Assembly (NCBI RefSeq): GCF_030272615.1 | Contig: NC_081412.1 | Span: 144,314,247 to 144,378,246 of the forward strand | DNA from: Cryptomeria japonica | Taxonomy: Eukaryota > Streptophyta > Pinopsida > Cupressales > Cupressaceae | Direction: 5' to 3' | Length of the DNA: 64,000 nucleotides | Shown: positions 1 to 9,229 of the stretch, piece after piece | Layout of the letters: every line of letters begins with the position of its first letter | Position numbering within the stretch: the stretch's first letter is position 1 | The notes under the pieces: model-generated | Told to the model about the DNA's origin: nothing | The model's input: only the letters and a program-made list of their open reading frames with translations | The model's database searches: none | Program-made: the position numbers and the translations under genes

Positions 1-2
1 TG

Positions 3-323
3 GGGGTGAATGTACTGCCAGAGGATACGTGGAAGAAGTTGGGGAAGCCAACACTATGGCCACCCACGTTCAACTTGGTAGGTGCAGACCAGCACGACAT
101 CAAGCCACTTGACATCTTGATGGCCCAACCGGTCACCATCGGCACGCAACCCTTCATACTAGATTTTGTGGTAATCCCACTCAAGAAGAAGGGGTACGAC
201 GCCATCTTAGGTAGAGGGTGGCTGGTTACAGCAAAGGTGAACCACGACTGGAAAAAGAACACCCTTTCTATGGAGAAAAGGGGGCGGAAGTACACCATTG
301 ATCTGGGGACCCATGGGACCTGA
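3..323 (+). pseudogene. Ty3/gypsy retropepsin-like fragment
   Basis: About 105 codons, open from the window edge to a TGA at 321-323. The sequence resembles the C-terminal half of the aspartic protease found in plant gypsy polyproteins. It has a hydrophobic strand ending LDFVVIPL, the motif YDAILGRGWL that corresponds to the conserved ILGRPWL block of retropepsins, and a following VNHDWKKNTLS stretch. The catalytic Asp triplet would lie upstream, outside the window. The element's linker follows at 398 in another frame, so at least one frameshift separates them. Family assignment is from motif recognition; the exact clade is not determined. Confidence 0.75.
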
Positions 324-397
324 CATAATCTTCGGAATAGGAGGGTGAAGGAAAAGGCGACCTGAGGGACGAAGGACGGGGCTACAGGGAGCCCAAC

Positions 398-855
398 GAC
401 GAAGGGATTCTCAAACTAGGAGAGTGCTCCGAGGATGAGACAGGGTCATTGAACGGGCTCTTCCACTGGCAGATGGAGGATTACGAAATGTTCCAAAGCT
501 ACAGGCTCGAAGTAGAGGAACTAGAGTAAACAACAAAGGAGGTGTACCTGCCAGAATACAAAGAATATTGGAAGGGAGACACCCCAAACCTCGGTGACGT
601 AGATAATCCCAAGATCATTGGCAACAATTGGAACTCTGTGTGGAAGGCCGCAGCCTTCAAAATCTTTATTATTCTTCTTCTTCTTATGTACGGGAAGGAG
701 ACCGTGGTCCCTGTAGAATTTGTGGTTCCAGGTTTTCGGATGGCCATTGGAAATAGACTTGCCACCAACGGGTCCAAATTGAAACCCTACCACGAGAAGC
801 GCGCAGGGGACCCGAGGATGGAACCCGATAGGATGGAAGGGGACCTGAGAGGTTG
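398..855 (+). pseudogene. Gypsy pol remnant: acidic linker joined to integrase tail
   Basis: In one frame there is an acidic linker (CSEDET, then SLNGLFHWQMEDYE) that in plant gypsy elements lies between protease and reverse transcriptase. A TAA stops it at 527-529. A YLPEYKEYW segment resumes at 542. Around 630-690 it changes abruptly to MYGKETVVPVEFVVPGFR, which is the far C-terminal part of gypsy integrase. The whole reverse transcriptase, RNase H and integrase core (roughly 3 kb in a full element) is therefore missing between the two parts. The tail is rich in Arg, Asp and Glu to the TGA near 854. This is an internally deleted, dead copy. Confidence 0.7.
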
Positions 856-856
856 A

Positions 857-1062
857 GCAGGTGACTCGAGAGGCACGAGACCAAAGCGGGAGACTCTCGG
901 GCGAGGCAAACCGAGAAAGGGCGATCCCAGAGGCACGAAACCCGAGCCGAATCTGGACACTTAGCCAAAAAAAAAAAACGTACGATCGTACGGGTCTGTA
1001 TGACAATTGACCATACAGTCAATTTAAAAATAAAAATAAAATTAAAAAACGAAGATGCCACA
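857..1062. other. GC-rich tail, A-tract and CGTACG palindrome
   Basis: Non-coding continuation of the gypsy relic. It contains an A12 tract (967-978) followed at once by the perfect 14-bp palindrome CGTACGATCGTACG (979-992). Further CGTAC-type half-sites recur to about 1,290. It may be the start of the element's 3' untranslated region or LTR, but no LTR boundary is visible. Confidence 0.4.
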
Positions 1063-1495
1063 GTGGGACCACCGTGCGGTGGCAACACCGACGGTGGACC
1101 ACCGTGTGGTGGATACCTGCCCATGCAAAGAATAAGACACGCAGCCGCACACACACGCAGCCACTCCGTCGTTGGTGGTCCACTGTACGGTTGGACTGCA
1201 TTGGGCGTGCGGAAGGAGGACCGTACGGTGTGCACAGTTGAGCATGTTGTCCATACGCTGGAGGTGTGTCCGTACGACTGAACGGGTCCGTACGGATGGG
1301 GAAAAAAAAGAAGAAAAAAAAAGAAGAAAGCCACGGTGGAACCACAGTACGGTAGCACCACCGTGCGGTAGCAACATCAACGGTGGCAACACTGGCGGTG
1401 GGACCACCGGCGGTGGAACCATTGTATGGTAGCACCACCGTGCGGTGGCACCACCAGCAGTGGAACCACCGTACAGTGGAAACCACCGCTGCCAC
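1063..1495. repeat. GGTGG/CCACC self-complementary minisatellite
   Basis: Short irregular units of the type ACCACCGTGCGGTGG recur at 1,068-1,113 and much more densely at 1,330-1,495. Each unit is close to a palindrome, so both strands can form small hairpins. Single bases vary between units (GTGCGGT, GTACGGT, GGCGGT). The long open frames that cross the block on both strands are a by-product of this composition and are not taken as genes. Confidence 0.75.
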
Positions 1496-1865
1496 AAGGA
1501 ATAAAGGCACGGAGCGCAGAGACATAAAACGCAAACATAATATGACAACATAACATAATGATTATTCCCGGCAACAAATCCAAGTTCTGTTCCTGTCGCA
1601 ATTGGAGTAAGATTATTGGTTTGACTAATATCCGTTTATAACCTGAACTTCCTATCATTATTTCCTCTTGTTCTGTCATTTGCGAGTTCCTGTAATTCTG
1701 TTGACAAGGCTGCCATCAGATTGTTTCAAATACTGTACCTATTTTTGGTAGGTTATTTTTGAATCCAACATTATTGAACAAGCTACAAAATTATTAACCA
1801 ATGAAGATTTTTCATAGGTATTGGTTATTTTGTGTTGAATTTAAGGTACTAGAAGAGGTTGGTCT

Positions 1866-2134
1866 TCTTCAAATTGAGTAGGGGCTAATGTTTAATAACG
1901 TTAACATAAGCTTTAATAAACATTAGCAATCGCCCATGCATTTTCGTACACATCTTCTAATGTCAGCTTTCGTACATCTTACCTATTGACAAGCTGTAAT
2001 AAACATCTTCAAATTGAGTAGGGGCTAAACTTTAATAACATTAACATAAACTTTAATAAACATTAGCAATCGCCCATGAAATTCGTACAAATCTTCTAAT
2101 GTCAGCTTTCTTATATCTTACCTATTGATAAGCC
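1866..2134. repeat. Two-copy tandem duplication, 140-bp unit
   Basis: The segment starting TCTTCAAATTGAGTAGGGGC at 1,866 is repeated at 2,006 with scattered substitutions and small indels. Both copies end near CTTACCTATTGA. No coding content. The flanking bases 1,535-1,865 are unremarkable AT-rich sequence. Confidence 0.85.
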
Positions 2135-2399
2135 ATTATCTGATGCATTTATTTTAGATGAAAAATCAACATTTTTTTTGAACCCGAAGGCCTCACCCTG
2201 GTCATGCACTTTACAAATTATCTTTGAATTTCAACTATTTCGTTAACAAATTTCAAAGTTAGCCCATATCATTTTGTCCACCTTTTTTACCATGCTTGTG
2301 CACTTTCACATGTTCTCTCTATTATTTAAGATATTCCAATGTATATCATTGGCAAAAGTCAATTTTCAAACATCAGTAATTGCTTATTATTTATATCAC

Positions 2400-2521
2400 A
2401 TTATATGATCCTTGTCCATATCAAGTTAAATATTGTTCCTTCTTTGAAATGCTTAGAAATTATGTTTCATTATATAATCCTTGTCCACATCAAGTTAAAT
2501 ATTGCTCCTTTTTTAAATTGC
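2400..2521. repeat. Two-copy tandem duplication, 69-bp period
   Basis: A 53-bp segment containing CCTTGTCCATATCAAGTTAA at 2,400-2,452 recurs at 2,469-2,521 with few changes. The second copy ends in a pyrimidine-rich tract and CAG, so the duplication abuts the possible splice acceptor described next. Confidence 0.8.
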
Positions 2522-2523
2522 AG

Positions 2524-2587
2524 GGATATATCTGGAGTCAAAATGAAGAGGGAATATCAAGAGTTCATTAAAGCGAATACATCATAG
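2524..2587 (+). CDS. Possible terminal exon of an unidentified gene
   Basis: A pyrimidine-rich tract plus CAG (2,505-2,523) looks like a 3' splice site. It is followed by about 20 open codons reading DISGVKMKREYQEFIKANTS to a TAG at 2,585-2,587. An AATAAA lies directly after it (2,590-2,595). Signal and composition fit a last exon, but the protein is not recognised and no upstream exon was found, so chance is a serious alternative. Confidence 0.22.
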
Positions 2588-3359
2588 GAAATAAATAGAA
2601 AATATTTTTAATGTGCTCTGAATGAAATCATTCTTTTTTACATATTCTTGAAAACGAGATGTATTTTAAAATGTTACACAAAGGAATAAGAATTTTCCAA
2701 ATGTATTTTCATTTTACAACCTGATGTCTGATTTGATGTCTCAAATGTAGCATTTCTAACTTCTTTTCGTTCTTGGAATAGTCAATTCATCCACTATCCA
2801 TGTCACTTGTTTGGGCTGTTAAACATTCCCTTACAACAGTTTTATAAAAAAGCAATGCTTATAAAGCCAAAAACACTAAACAGTGTTTAATCTATGTTTT
2901 TCACATGATGTACGAATCAAGGACTCAGACATGCCAAGTACCCAGCGAGAAAATCGTCAAAAACTCTTCCAAATAACTCTGCGAGTTAACTTTGGAAAAA
3001 CTTGCCGCTTGCTGAGTCTGCTAACTATGCTTACAATAATGTATACATAACAAAGTTCAACTGTAAACATGTGTTACTTATATTTTAATTGCTGGAATTG
3101 TCACTTGTATTATATCTTATCAATTTTACAATTGGTAATTCAAAACAAGAGCGGAGCAGCTTTAGTCCCTGCCACAAACTGCAAAGGCAGTTTTTTGACG
3201 AGTCGGAATCATATTAAGCACGCTTTCAGCAATTGAGAAAGCCATGATACAAACATAGGTTATGTGCCTTTTTGTGATATGTATAATGTGCTCTTTGCAA
3301 TAAAACATTGAGGCTTCTGTTTTAAATTTATCACGCATAAAATCATGAAAATACAGTAG
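2588..3359. other. AT-rich DNA without recognisable genes
   Basis: No gene, element boundary or strong repeat is visible. A minus-strand reading of about 27 codons ends in GRD and a stop near 3,170 and has an amino-acid-like composition, but it cannot be tied to a family. Confidence 0.5.
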
Positions 3360-3364
3360 CAAAC

Positions 3365-3861
3365 TGTTGATGATTTATAGCTTCAGTCGGATAAAATTAA
3401 ATGTTAAATTGGCCTTAAGGCCTTCAACATTTAATAATATATATCATTATGTTATTTATTATTATTATTGTTAAATTGATTAGATAATAATAATTATTAC
3501 TATATTTAATTAATAACATTATTATGTAACTAAGTAAATATAACATAAATAACATTAATATTAATATAAATCTATTAAATAAATTCATGAAGCAAGTCTT
3601 ATTAAATCCGTGTTATTAAAGGTAATGTGGAGGGGCACAAATGGCCCCGTGGTCCCACATAGGGTCGTGACCCTATGTGGCCCCACGGAGTCATTCAAAT
3701 ACCCGTGGGTATCCACATGGATGAGGATAAGTAGAAAGGGATCAAAAGCGGAGGGCAGTGAGGACAGCGCAGGACAGTGCATGGTACAAAGTACTGCGAC
3801 TGCGACAACAACACTAAACCTGCAGACCAATAAGACATTATCACAGGAGTAAAAATCAACA
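3365..3861 (+). repeat. 5' LTR of the Gag-only element
   Basis: A 497-bp direct repeat of the 3' LTR with TG...CA ends. The first half is AT-rich. The second half is GC-richer and contains a strong inverted repeat at 3,648-3,687. Confidence 0.92.
3648..3687. repeat. Hairpin inside the LTR
   Basis: The core arms CCACATAGGGTC and GACCCTATGTGG are separated by GT (3,655-3,680). The stem continues outward through CCGTGG/CCACGG with two mismatches. The 3' LTR carries the same core. It could be a regulatory or RNA-folding element of the LTR. Confidence 0.8.
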
Positions 3862-3873
3862 TGGTATCAGAGC
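3862..3873 (+). promoter_or_regulatory. Primer binding site, Met-tRNA type
   Basis: TGGTATCAGAGC follows the LTR directly. This is the classic copia priming site complementary to initiator Met-tRNA. Confidence 0.9.
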
Positions 3874-3947
3874 CAAGTTTCCTTCTATAAAGCCTAACCG
3901 TCTGAAGGAAGATCCGATTAAGATCCGATTGATATCTCCTTGAAAGT

Positions 3948-4769
3948 TTGTATTTTAAAATGACGAATGGAATCAGATTCGAAGACAGACTTGAAGGTGC
4001 CTCAAACTATGATTCATGGAAACTACGAATGATGTTGGTACTAAGGAAGAATGAGTTAAAAACAATAATAGAGAATCCTTCTAAACCTGATGGAAAAGAC
4101 GAACAGAGTCAGTGGGAAAAGAACAATATTAAAGCAATGGAGTTAAAAGTAGATGGAGTAAAGAGTCATCTACTACCTATCATTACAAGGTTAGATTCTG
4201 CATATGACATGTTCAAAGCCTTGAAAGACATGTTTGAGATTAACAACACGAGCAGAATCCTCACACTTAAAAATCAACTTTCTAATATTAAAATGAGTAA
4301 AGAAGAGACTATCACTTAATATTTTATGAGGATAACAGAATTAAGGAACCAACTCTCATCAATTGGTCACATTTATGATAATAAGGAGCTAACTATGATA
4401 ACTCTAAATGGGCTCCCTATCTCATGGGAAAACTTTAGACAAGGAGTTAGTGCTCGATCCAAAGTTCCCAAATTTGATAGACTAAAAGTTGACTGCATTC
4501 AAGAAGAGTGTAACCTAATATCAAGAGGAATCACGAAACCCATTGATGAAGATGTTCAAGTTCTAGTCTCTAGTTTGAAAAGGAAAAAGGACAAAAAGAC
4601 ATATGATAATCGATCATTCAAGAAGCCTAGAGACTTCCCTAAAGTACAATGTTTCATATGTGACGAATATGGCCACATTGCAAGAACTTGTCCTCTAAAA
4701 CTTAAACTACAAGCTTCCCTTGCTGAAGTCAGAAATTCAGAAGTATGTTTAGAAAAATATGTTCTCTAG
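3948..4769 (+). pseudogene. gag: Copia Gag (UBN2-type) with one internal stop
   Basis: The reading frame begins near 3,960 (MTNGIRFEDRLEG). It has the N-terminal pattern of plant copia Gag, where a short loop is followed by NYDSWKLRMMLVL. It continues through a helical capsid-like region to the zinc knuckle CFICDEYGHIARTC (Cys-X2-Cys-X4-His-X4-Cys, about 4,652-4,693) and a TAG at 4,767-4,769. A TAA at 4,317-4,319 interrupts the frame between EETIT and YFMRITELRNQL, where reading simply continues. Restoring one codon would give a Gag of about 270 residues, so the copy is only lightly damaged. Gag forms the particle that packages the element RNA. No protease, integrase or RT domain follows it. 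Confidence 0.85.
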
Positions 4770-4905
4770 AAGAAACTCAAGATACCTTGTGATTGAGAGG
4801 GAGCTTACTAATGAAGATTGAGCACTATTGAGGTCAAATTGTAAATGATTTCCACTTTTATTTTTTGAGGTTATTGGAAGGTGACGATCTTACAATAACT
4901 CAAGA

Positions 4906-5103
4906 TTGTGGATAGAATTGCCGACAGAGGCAATCCACGTAAGAGCTTGTGGATAGAATCGCCGATTGAGGCAATCCACGTGAGAGCTCATGGATAGAAT
5001 CGCCGACTGAGGCATCCACACAAGAGCTTGTGGATAGAATCGCCAACAGAGGCAATCCACTCAAGAGTTTGTGAATAGAATCGCCGACAGAGGCAATTCA
5101 CAT
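4906..5103. repeat. Five-copy 41-bp tandem hairpin array
   Basis: Units start at 4,906, 4,947, 4,988, 5,028 and 5,069. Each has the form GTGGATAGAATCGCC, then 6 bases, then GGCAATCCAC, so GTGGAT pairs with ATCCAC and GCC with GGC inside every unit. The array lies between gag and the polypurine tract and would give a row of small hairpins in the element RNA. Confidence 0.88.
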
Positions 5104-5175
5104 CTTGAAACTATGGTCCCAAGATAAGCATCATACGATTTATGAATATTGCTCCCAATATCTTTTATCCTCCCT

Positions 5176-5188
5176 AGCTAAGAGGGAG
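5176..5188 (+). promoter_or_regulatory. Polypurine tract
   Basis: A purine-rich AAGAGGGAG lies immediately before the TG of the 3' LTR. It is in the position and of the type used to prime plus-strand synthesis. Confidence 0.75.
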
Positions 5189-5330
5189 TGTTGATGATTT
5201 ATAGCTTCAGTCGGATAAAATTAAATGATAAATTGACCTTAAGGCCTTCAACATTTAATAATATATATCATTAAGTTATTTATTATTATTATTGTTAAAT
5301 TGATTAGATAATAATAATTATTATTATATT

Positions 5331-5460
5331 GTACAACCTGAGTTGGCCTAGTGGTGGAGAACTTGTGCTCTTGAAAGAGAGGTCACAAGTTCAAATCCCA
5401 TAAGGGGGTAGGGTATGTACACTTTATCGGCTTCAACCCATTATCTATCAAAAAAAAAAA
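5331..5460 (+). mobile_element. tRNA-derived SINE
   Basis: About 130 bp with an RNA polymerase III box A-like TGGCCTAGTGG (5,344-5,354), a box B AGTTCAAATCC (5,388-5,398), a short unique tail and a terminal A-run (5,450-5,460). Target duplications of 14 bp flank it: ATTATTATTATATT at 5,317-5,330 and ATTATTACTATATT at 5,460-5,473, with one mismatch. The 5' LTR has the empty site, which proves insertion after the LTR element integrated. It carries no protein and needs LINE machinery to move. The SINE family was not identified. Confidence 0.87.
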
Positions 5461-5718
5461 TTATTACTATATTTAATTAATAACATTATTATGTAACTAA
5501 GTAAATATAACATAAATAACATTAATATTAATATAAATTTATTAAGTAAATTCATGAAGCAAGTCTTATTAAATCCGTGTTATTAAAGGTAATGTGGAGG
5601 GGCACGAATGGCCCCGTGGTCCCACATAGGGTCGTGACCCTATGTGGTCCCACAGAGTCATTCAAATACCCCTGGGTATCCACATGGATGAGGACAAGTA
5701 GAAAGGGAACAAAAGCGG

Positions 5719-5768
5719 AGGACAGTGAGGACAGAGGAGGACAGTGAGGACAGTGCAGGACAGTGTAG
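5719..5768. repeat. GGACAGTG minisatellite
   Basis: About five units of 8-11 bp (GGACAGTGA, GGACAGAG, GGACAGTGCA). The equivalent part of the 5' LTR has about three units, so the array changed length after insertion. Confidence 0.75.
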
Positions 5769-5852
5769 GGTACAAAGTACTGCGACTGCGACAACAACAC
5801 TAAACCTGCAGACCAATAAGACATTATCACAGGAGTAAAAATCAACACAAAC

Positions 5853-7589
5853 AATCATTAAATACATGCATTGGTATGGTAGAAGTGAGTTAAAAATTCT
5901 CCTTCTCCCTTGGCTATGCATTCTTTGAACTCTAAATAATCTACAATTCGAAGGAGAAAATATATGAATATACCTGCCAAAACCAATGATGTAATTTGAA
6001 TCTTGTACTCGTCAGAGAAACTGTAGATGGATGTACTAAATTGTTTAGCACCTTCCTTGCCAATAGGAGGATGATAAATAAATACAAGAAATAATATACA
6101 GATTATCCACAGTGCACACTATATATTTGAAAATGTAGGATTTTCACTAGAAGGCATGCTTTTATTGTTCCAAACCTATTAAAACAGAATATCTGCTGTG
6201 ATGCAAGCAATAGCTTTTCAAATGCAAACAATCTCAGATTTTCAATTTTAAAAATGGTGAAATAGTTCGCATAACTTCAAATGCAATTCAAATTCATTCC
6301 TTCAAATCAACATAGTCCTTATATCACAATCAATGAATTGTTTAAAATATAAACAAGAATTCCGAAAAACGTATATTGATCCTTTCCAAAATACAGATTT
6401 ATGTGTCTGGTCAGAGATGCCGATGGCAAAAATTGGAAGAAGTGAAAAGGACATTGTATAATGATTGGTACTAGCCATCATAAAATTTGTACTTGAAAAA
6501 AGATTAGGAGGTCTAATTTATGAGGTTTATAAATAAGATCGATTCCTGTGAAATCCAAACGCAAGATAGCCTTCCATGAAGAAGTAGAAGATCTGTTAGA
6601 AACTTTAAATTAGCCTTTGTTGAAATCTGGATCTGCACTGCTTATGGAGATGTTGTGAAGTTCTGAATTTGATGCCTCGAAGCTTCTTTAATCTCCCGCT
6701 CTAACCATCTGCATTCATTTAAATTGACTCGGCAAATATTAACAAAAAATGTGAAAAAACTATTAAACTTGTAGTTTAAGTTGATGTACGGTCTCACAGA
6801 ACCGTTAGTGATTTTGTAAACAATAATATGGCAATCACTTGGCATTGCAATTTTGATCGGGTATTTCAACAGGCTGAATACAAATCTGCCTATTCCTCGA
6901 TAAGAGGCAATTCGCATGTATTAAATGCACAATTCATAATATGCTTATCAAAATGTATGCAAGGTAATTCTAAGCATGAATTTGACCATCATAATGATAA
7001 CTTCCATGGCTGACTTACATTTCAAAATCAAATCATTAAACATTCGGAGTGGACCCGGAGGAAACAAAGTAATGGTTGTGTGCAGGAAACAAAGTAATGG
7101 TTGTGTGCTTACTTCCAAACAAGATTCCATTAGTATTTGAAGAAACAAAAGGGCACATAGCGAATTACATCATAGCTTCCAATAAGTTGAATTTGAAAAT
7201 CCAATAGGAATGAAATGCAGATATTATCAGAATCAACGACAATATAGCAAAACCCAAAAGGCATAAAATGGTGATACAGAACGTATTAACCTCACCACCA
7301 TCATCTAACACAAACACTTACCACATAGACAGCCAAGAAAGAACGAAATGATTGAAAATTATTAAAGAATAAAGCATTCCTAAATCATTACTTTTTTCCT
7401 TTCACATAGAATGCAAAGGTACAACTGTTAATGCAGCCACTGAAAACAGTTCGGTCATGGCTTATTATATGACAGGATTTAAATGACGTGGGAGTAGATG
7501 GAAAAGCACTTGTAAAATATATATTTGGAGTGTATTATACAGTTGAAGAAAATGTCTTGAATTAAAAGCTATTGCTGATGATGGTCAAT
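5853..7589. other. AT-rich non-coding DNA
   Basis: No gene or element termini are visible. A perfect 25-bp duplication (AGGAAACAAAGTAATGGTTG plus TGTGC) occupies 7,059-7,083 and 7,084-7,108. Short open frames here have no recognisable product. Confidence 0.5.
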
Positions 7590-7599
7590 CCCTAGGATT

Positions 7600-8576
7600 T
7601 GGTCCTGGTTTCATTTTCTTTCTCTTTGTTCGTTCTCCAACTGTGACCATTTAAGTTTTTTAATTTTGTTCATCAACTAATTTTTCCAATTTGACTACAT
7701 ATTTAATGCAAGCAAGTAAACCGCAAAATAAAACACTTAAAAGCTGTGGGAGTCTAATTATGAAGACATAAATTTTAAAATGCTTTTGATAGTCCATAGC
7801 TTACAAGAAGTCATAATTCATAGAAAGACTGCGATCATAAATTTTATAGTTTTTTCAAGCTTATAGATCTTGTAATCATGACAAATTTGAGGGCAATGCA
7901 TTTTGCAAGTGCCTATATTATTTCCCCAAATTAAGGATAGGTGTGGAGGATCCTTAGTTTGTTGTTCGGGTGGACAGGAAGTCGCAGCAATCACACCATT
8001 CTACCATGCTTCCTTTGCAAATTCAATGGTGTTACAAGCCTCAATCTTTTAGATCCTTGCTGTGTAATCTCAACAATTACCCAATTGAACACAGAAGTAA
8101 TCAATGTTTCCCTTTTTCACAACGGCCAAGTTCAAGATGGACAGATCAGAACCAATAATACATCACCGGACATACTTTCATTTTTTTCACACATCATGTC
8201 TTCTATATCCTCAGAAGCAGGGGATGCCTATAAACTAGACTATCACATTGTTTGTATGAAACAAACAAGTGAGTGTTACAGTAACATAAAACTCAAAACT
8301 GGAACTTAAGCTCACCTCGTTGCAAAATCAGCTGAACACGGCCTGAAGTAAACACTTTATGTTTCATAATGAAAACCTGCTTATAACGTCCTCCCCTAAT
8401 CTTGAAGACATAACGTTTGAATTCTTGAAAATTGTGAGAATCAGGCATAGGGAATCATAAAAACACTTATAGAAGTCAAGTATTTGTCGCTCATAACAAT
8501 GGCCAAATAACAGGTACATATCTTTCCCATGGAATCACTGACCTCTTGTGAAATTCTCTTGTCAAAGAAGGCACGC
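7600..8576 (-). pseudogene. RPS6 (pseudogene): Ribosomal protein eS6 (RPS6) pseudogene with introns
   Basis: Four minus-strand blocks match cytosolic ribosomal protein eS6 in order. Block 1 (8,576-8,522) reads RAFFDKRISQEVS. Block 2 (8,423-8,316) reads [12 protein letters not shown] and later [14 protein letters not shown]. Block 3 (8,227 to about 7,990) reads GIPCF, a stop, GY and then DLSILNLAVVKKG. Block 4 (about 7,692-7,600) reads KLKWSQLENEQRERK. Blocks 2 and 3 are separated by an 88-bp intron (8,315-8,228) that starts GTGAGC and ends TATAG and that rejoins the split Gly codon exactly. The intron between blocks 1 and 2 has lost its GT. Several in-frame stops and the missing first exon make it non-functional. 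Retained introns mean a duplicated rather than processed copy. eS6 is a 40S subunit protein of about 250 residues. Confidence 0.85.
8228..8315 (-). other. Retained intron of the eS6 pseudogene
   Basis: The sequence is flanked by eS6-like coding DNA on both sides and has a GT start and an AG end in minus orientation. Splicing would join G with GC to give the Gly codon expected in the family motif HRGTPCFRGYGRR. Confidence 0.75.
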
Positions 8577-9229
8577 CTCCATAAACATACACAATTGAAT
8601 CCAGAAGCAGCACAAAGAAGGCACGCCTATTAATACACACAGCCAAAAGAACAATGTACAGATAATTTTAAAAATGTTCTCTGAAAGTTTCCAAAACTAT
8701 GTCATATGTAAACAATACGATACTTTGCACCTATCATCAAAGCCTTTCATACTGAGTGTACTGTTTATATCCATGCCCAAAAACAAATGCGTGGATCTTA
8801 AATGGTGAAGTCTATTTGAAGTATTAAAAAATGAAAAACTCAGAAACGTCACCTACACTACCAAACCCTCAAATAACTTCCAACCATAAAAAAACTGAGA
8901 GCTTATTATTACAGGACTGTACACCAGAAAATAAATTTTCTTAAGGAATTGAAGCCTCCAGACATACGGCAGCCTCCATTACTGAAAAAGAGGTAGCAAA
9001 AGGTTTTTTTAATTTTCCCTAGCAAAGGGATGAACATAGCACATTTATTAATGTTCTCCAATTTAAAACTAGTTCTGATTAATGATAAGCAGGGATTTTG
9101 AAAGGGCCCGGACCCTTGAACAATCAGGAAGATAAGCACTAAGCACAATACAGCAACAAAAGATCAACAAGAGGAACAACTAAGAACCCACAAAAAACTA
9201 AACTCACTCTCACAAATGACTAACCCATG
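8577..9229. other. Presumed 5' intron or flank of the eS6 pseudogene
   Basis: The first eS6 exon (N-terminal 20-25 residues) is not recognisable here. A 16-bp piece of block 1 (AAAGAAGGCACGCCT) is duplicated at about 8,614-8,629. The remainder is AT-rich with no clear feature. Confidence 0.4.

Larger units (their letters stand above)
3365..5847 (+). mobile_element. Non-autonomous Gag-only copia-type LTR retrotransposon
   Basis: A structurally complete element. Identical 5-bp target duplications CAAAC lie at 3,360-3,364 and 5,848-5,852. The LTRs start TGTTGATG and end ATCAACA. A Met-tRNA type primer site follows the 5' LTR and a purine tract precedes the 3' LTR. The 1.3-kb interior encodes only Gag (broken once) and then a tandem hairpin array, with no protease, integrase, reverse transcriptase or RNase H. 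Known plant elements of this general design are called TR-GAG. Mobilisation would need enzymes supplied by a related copia element. Three differences were counted over the first ~190 bp of the LTRs, suggesting a fairly recent insertion. Confidence 0.9.
5189..5847 (+). repeat. 3' LTR interrupted by a SINE
   Basis: 659 bp. It matches the 5' LTR except for an insertion at 5,331-5,473 (SINE plus one target duplication) and an expanded GGACAGTG minisatellite at 5,719-5,768. It ends ATCAACA followed by the CAAAC duplication. Confidence 0.9.

Noticed and set aside
521-1534. Overlapping long open frames on both strands
   Set aside because: They run through the GGTGG/CCACC minisatellite, are low in complexity and contradict each other. 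The only supported protein here is the gypsy remnant.
4906-5103. CRISPR-like array
   Set aside because: The whole 41-bp unit repeats without unique spacers, there are no cas genes and the context is a plant retrotransposon.
5331-5460. Functional tRNA gene
   Set aside because: Box A and box B are present, but a cloverleaf with acceptor stem is not. The A-tail and target duplications show a SINE.
7941-8309. Plus-strand open frame of 122 codons
   Set aside because: It is the antisense shadow of the eS6 pseudogene, whose minus-strand reading is recognisable and includes a precise intron.
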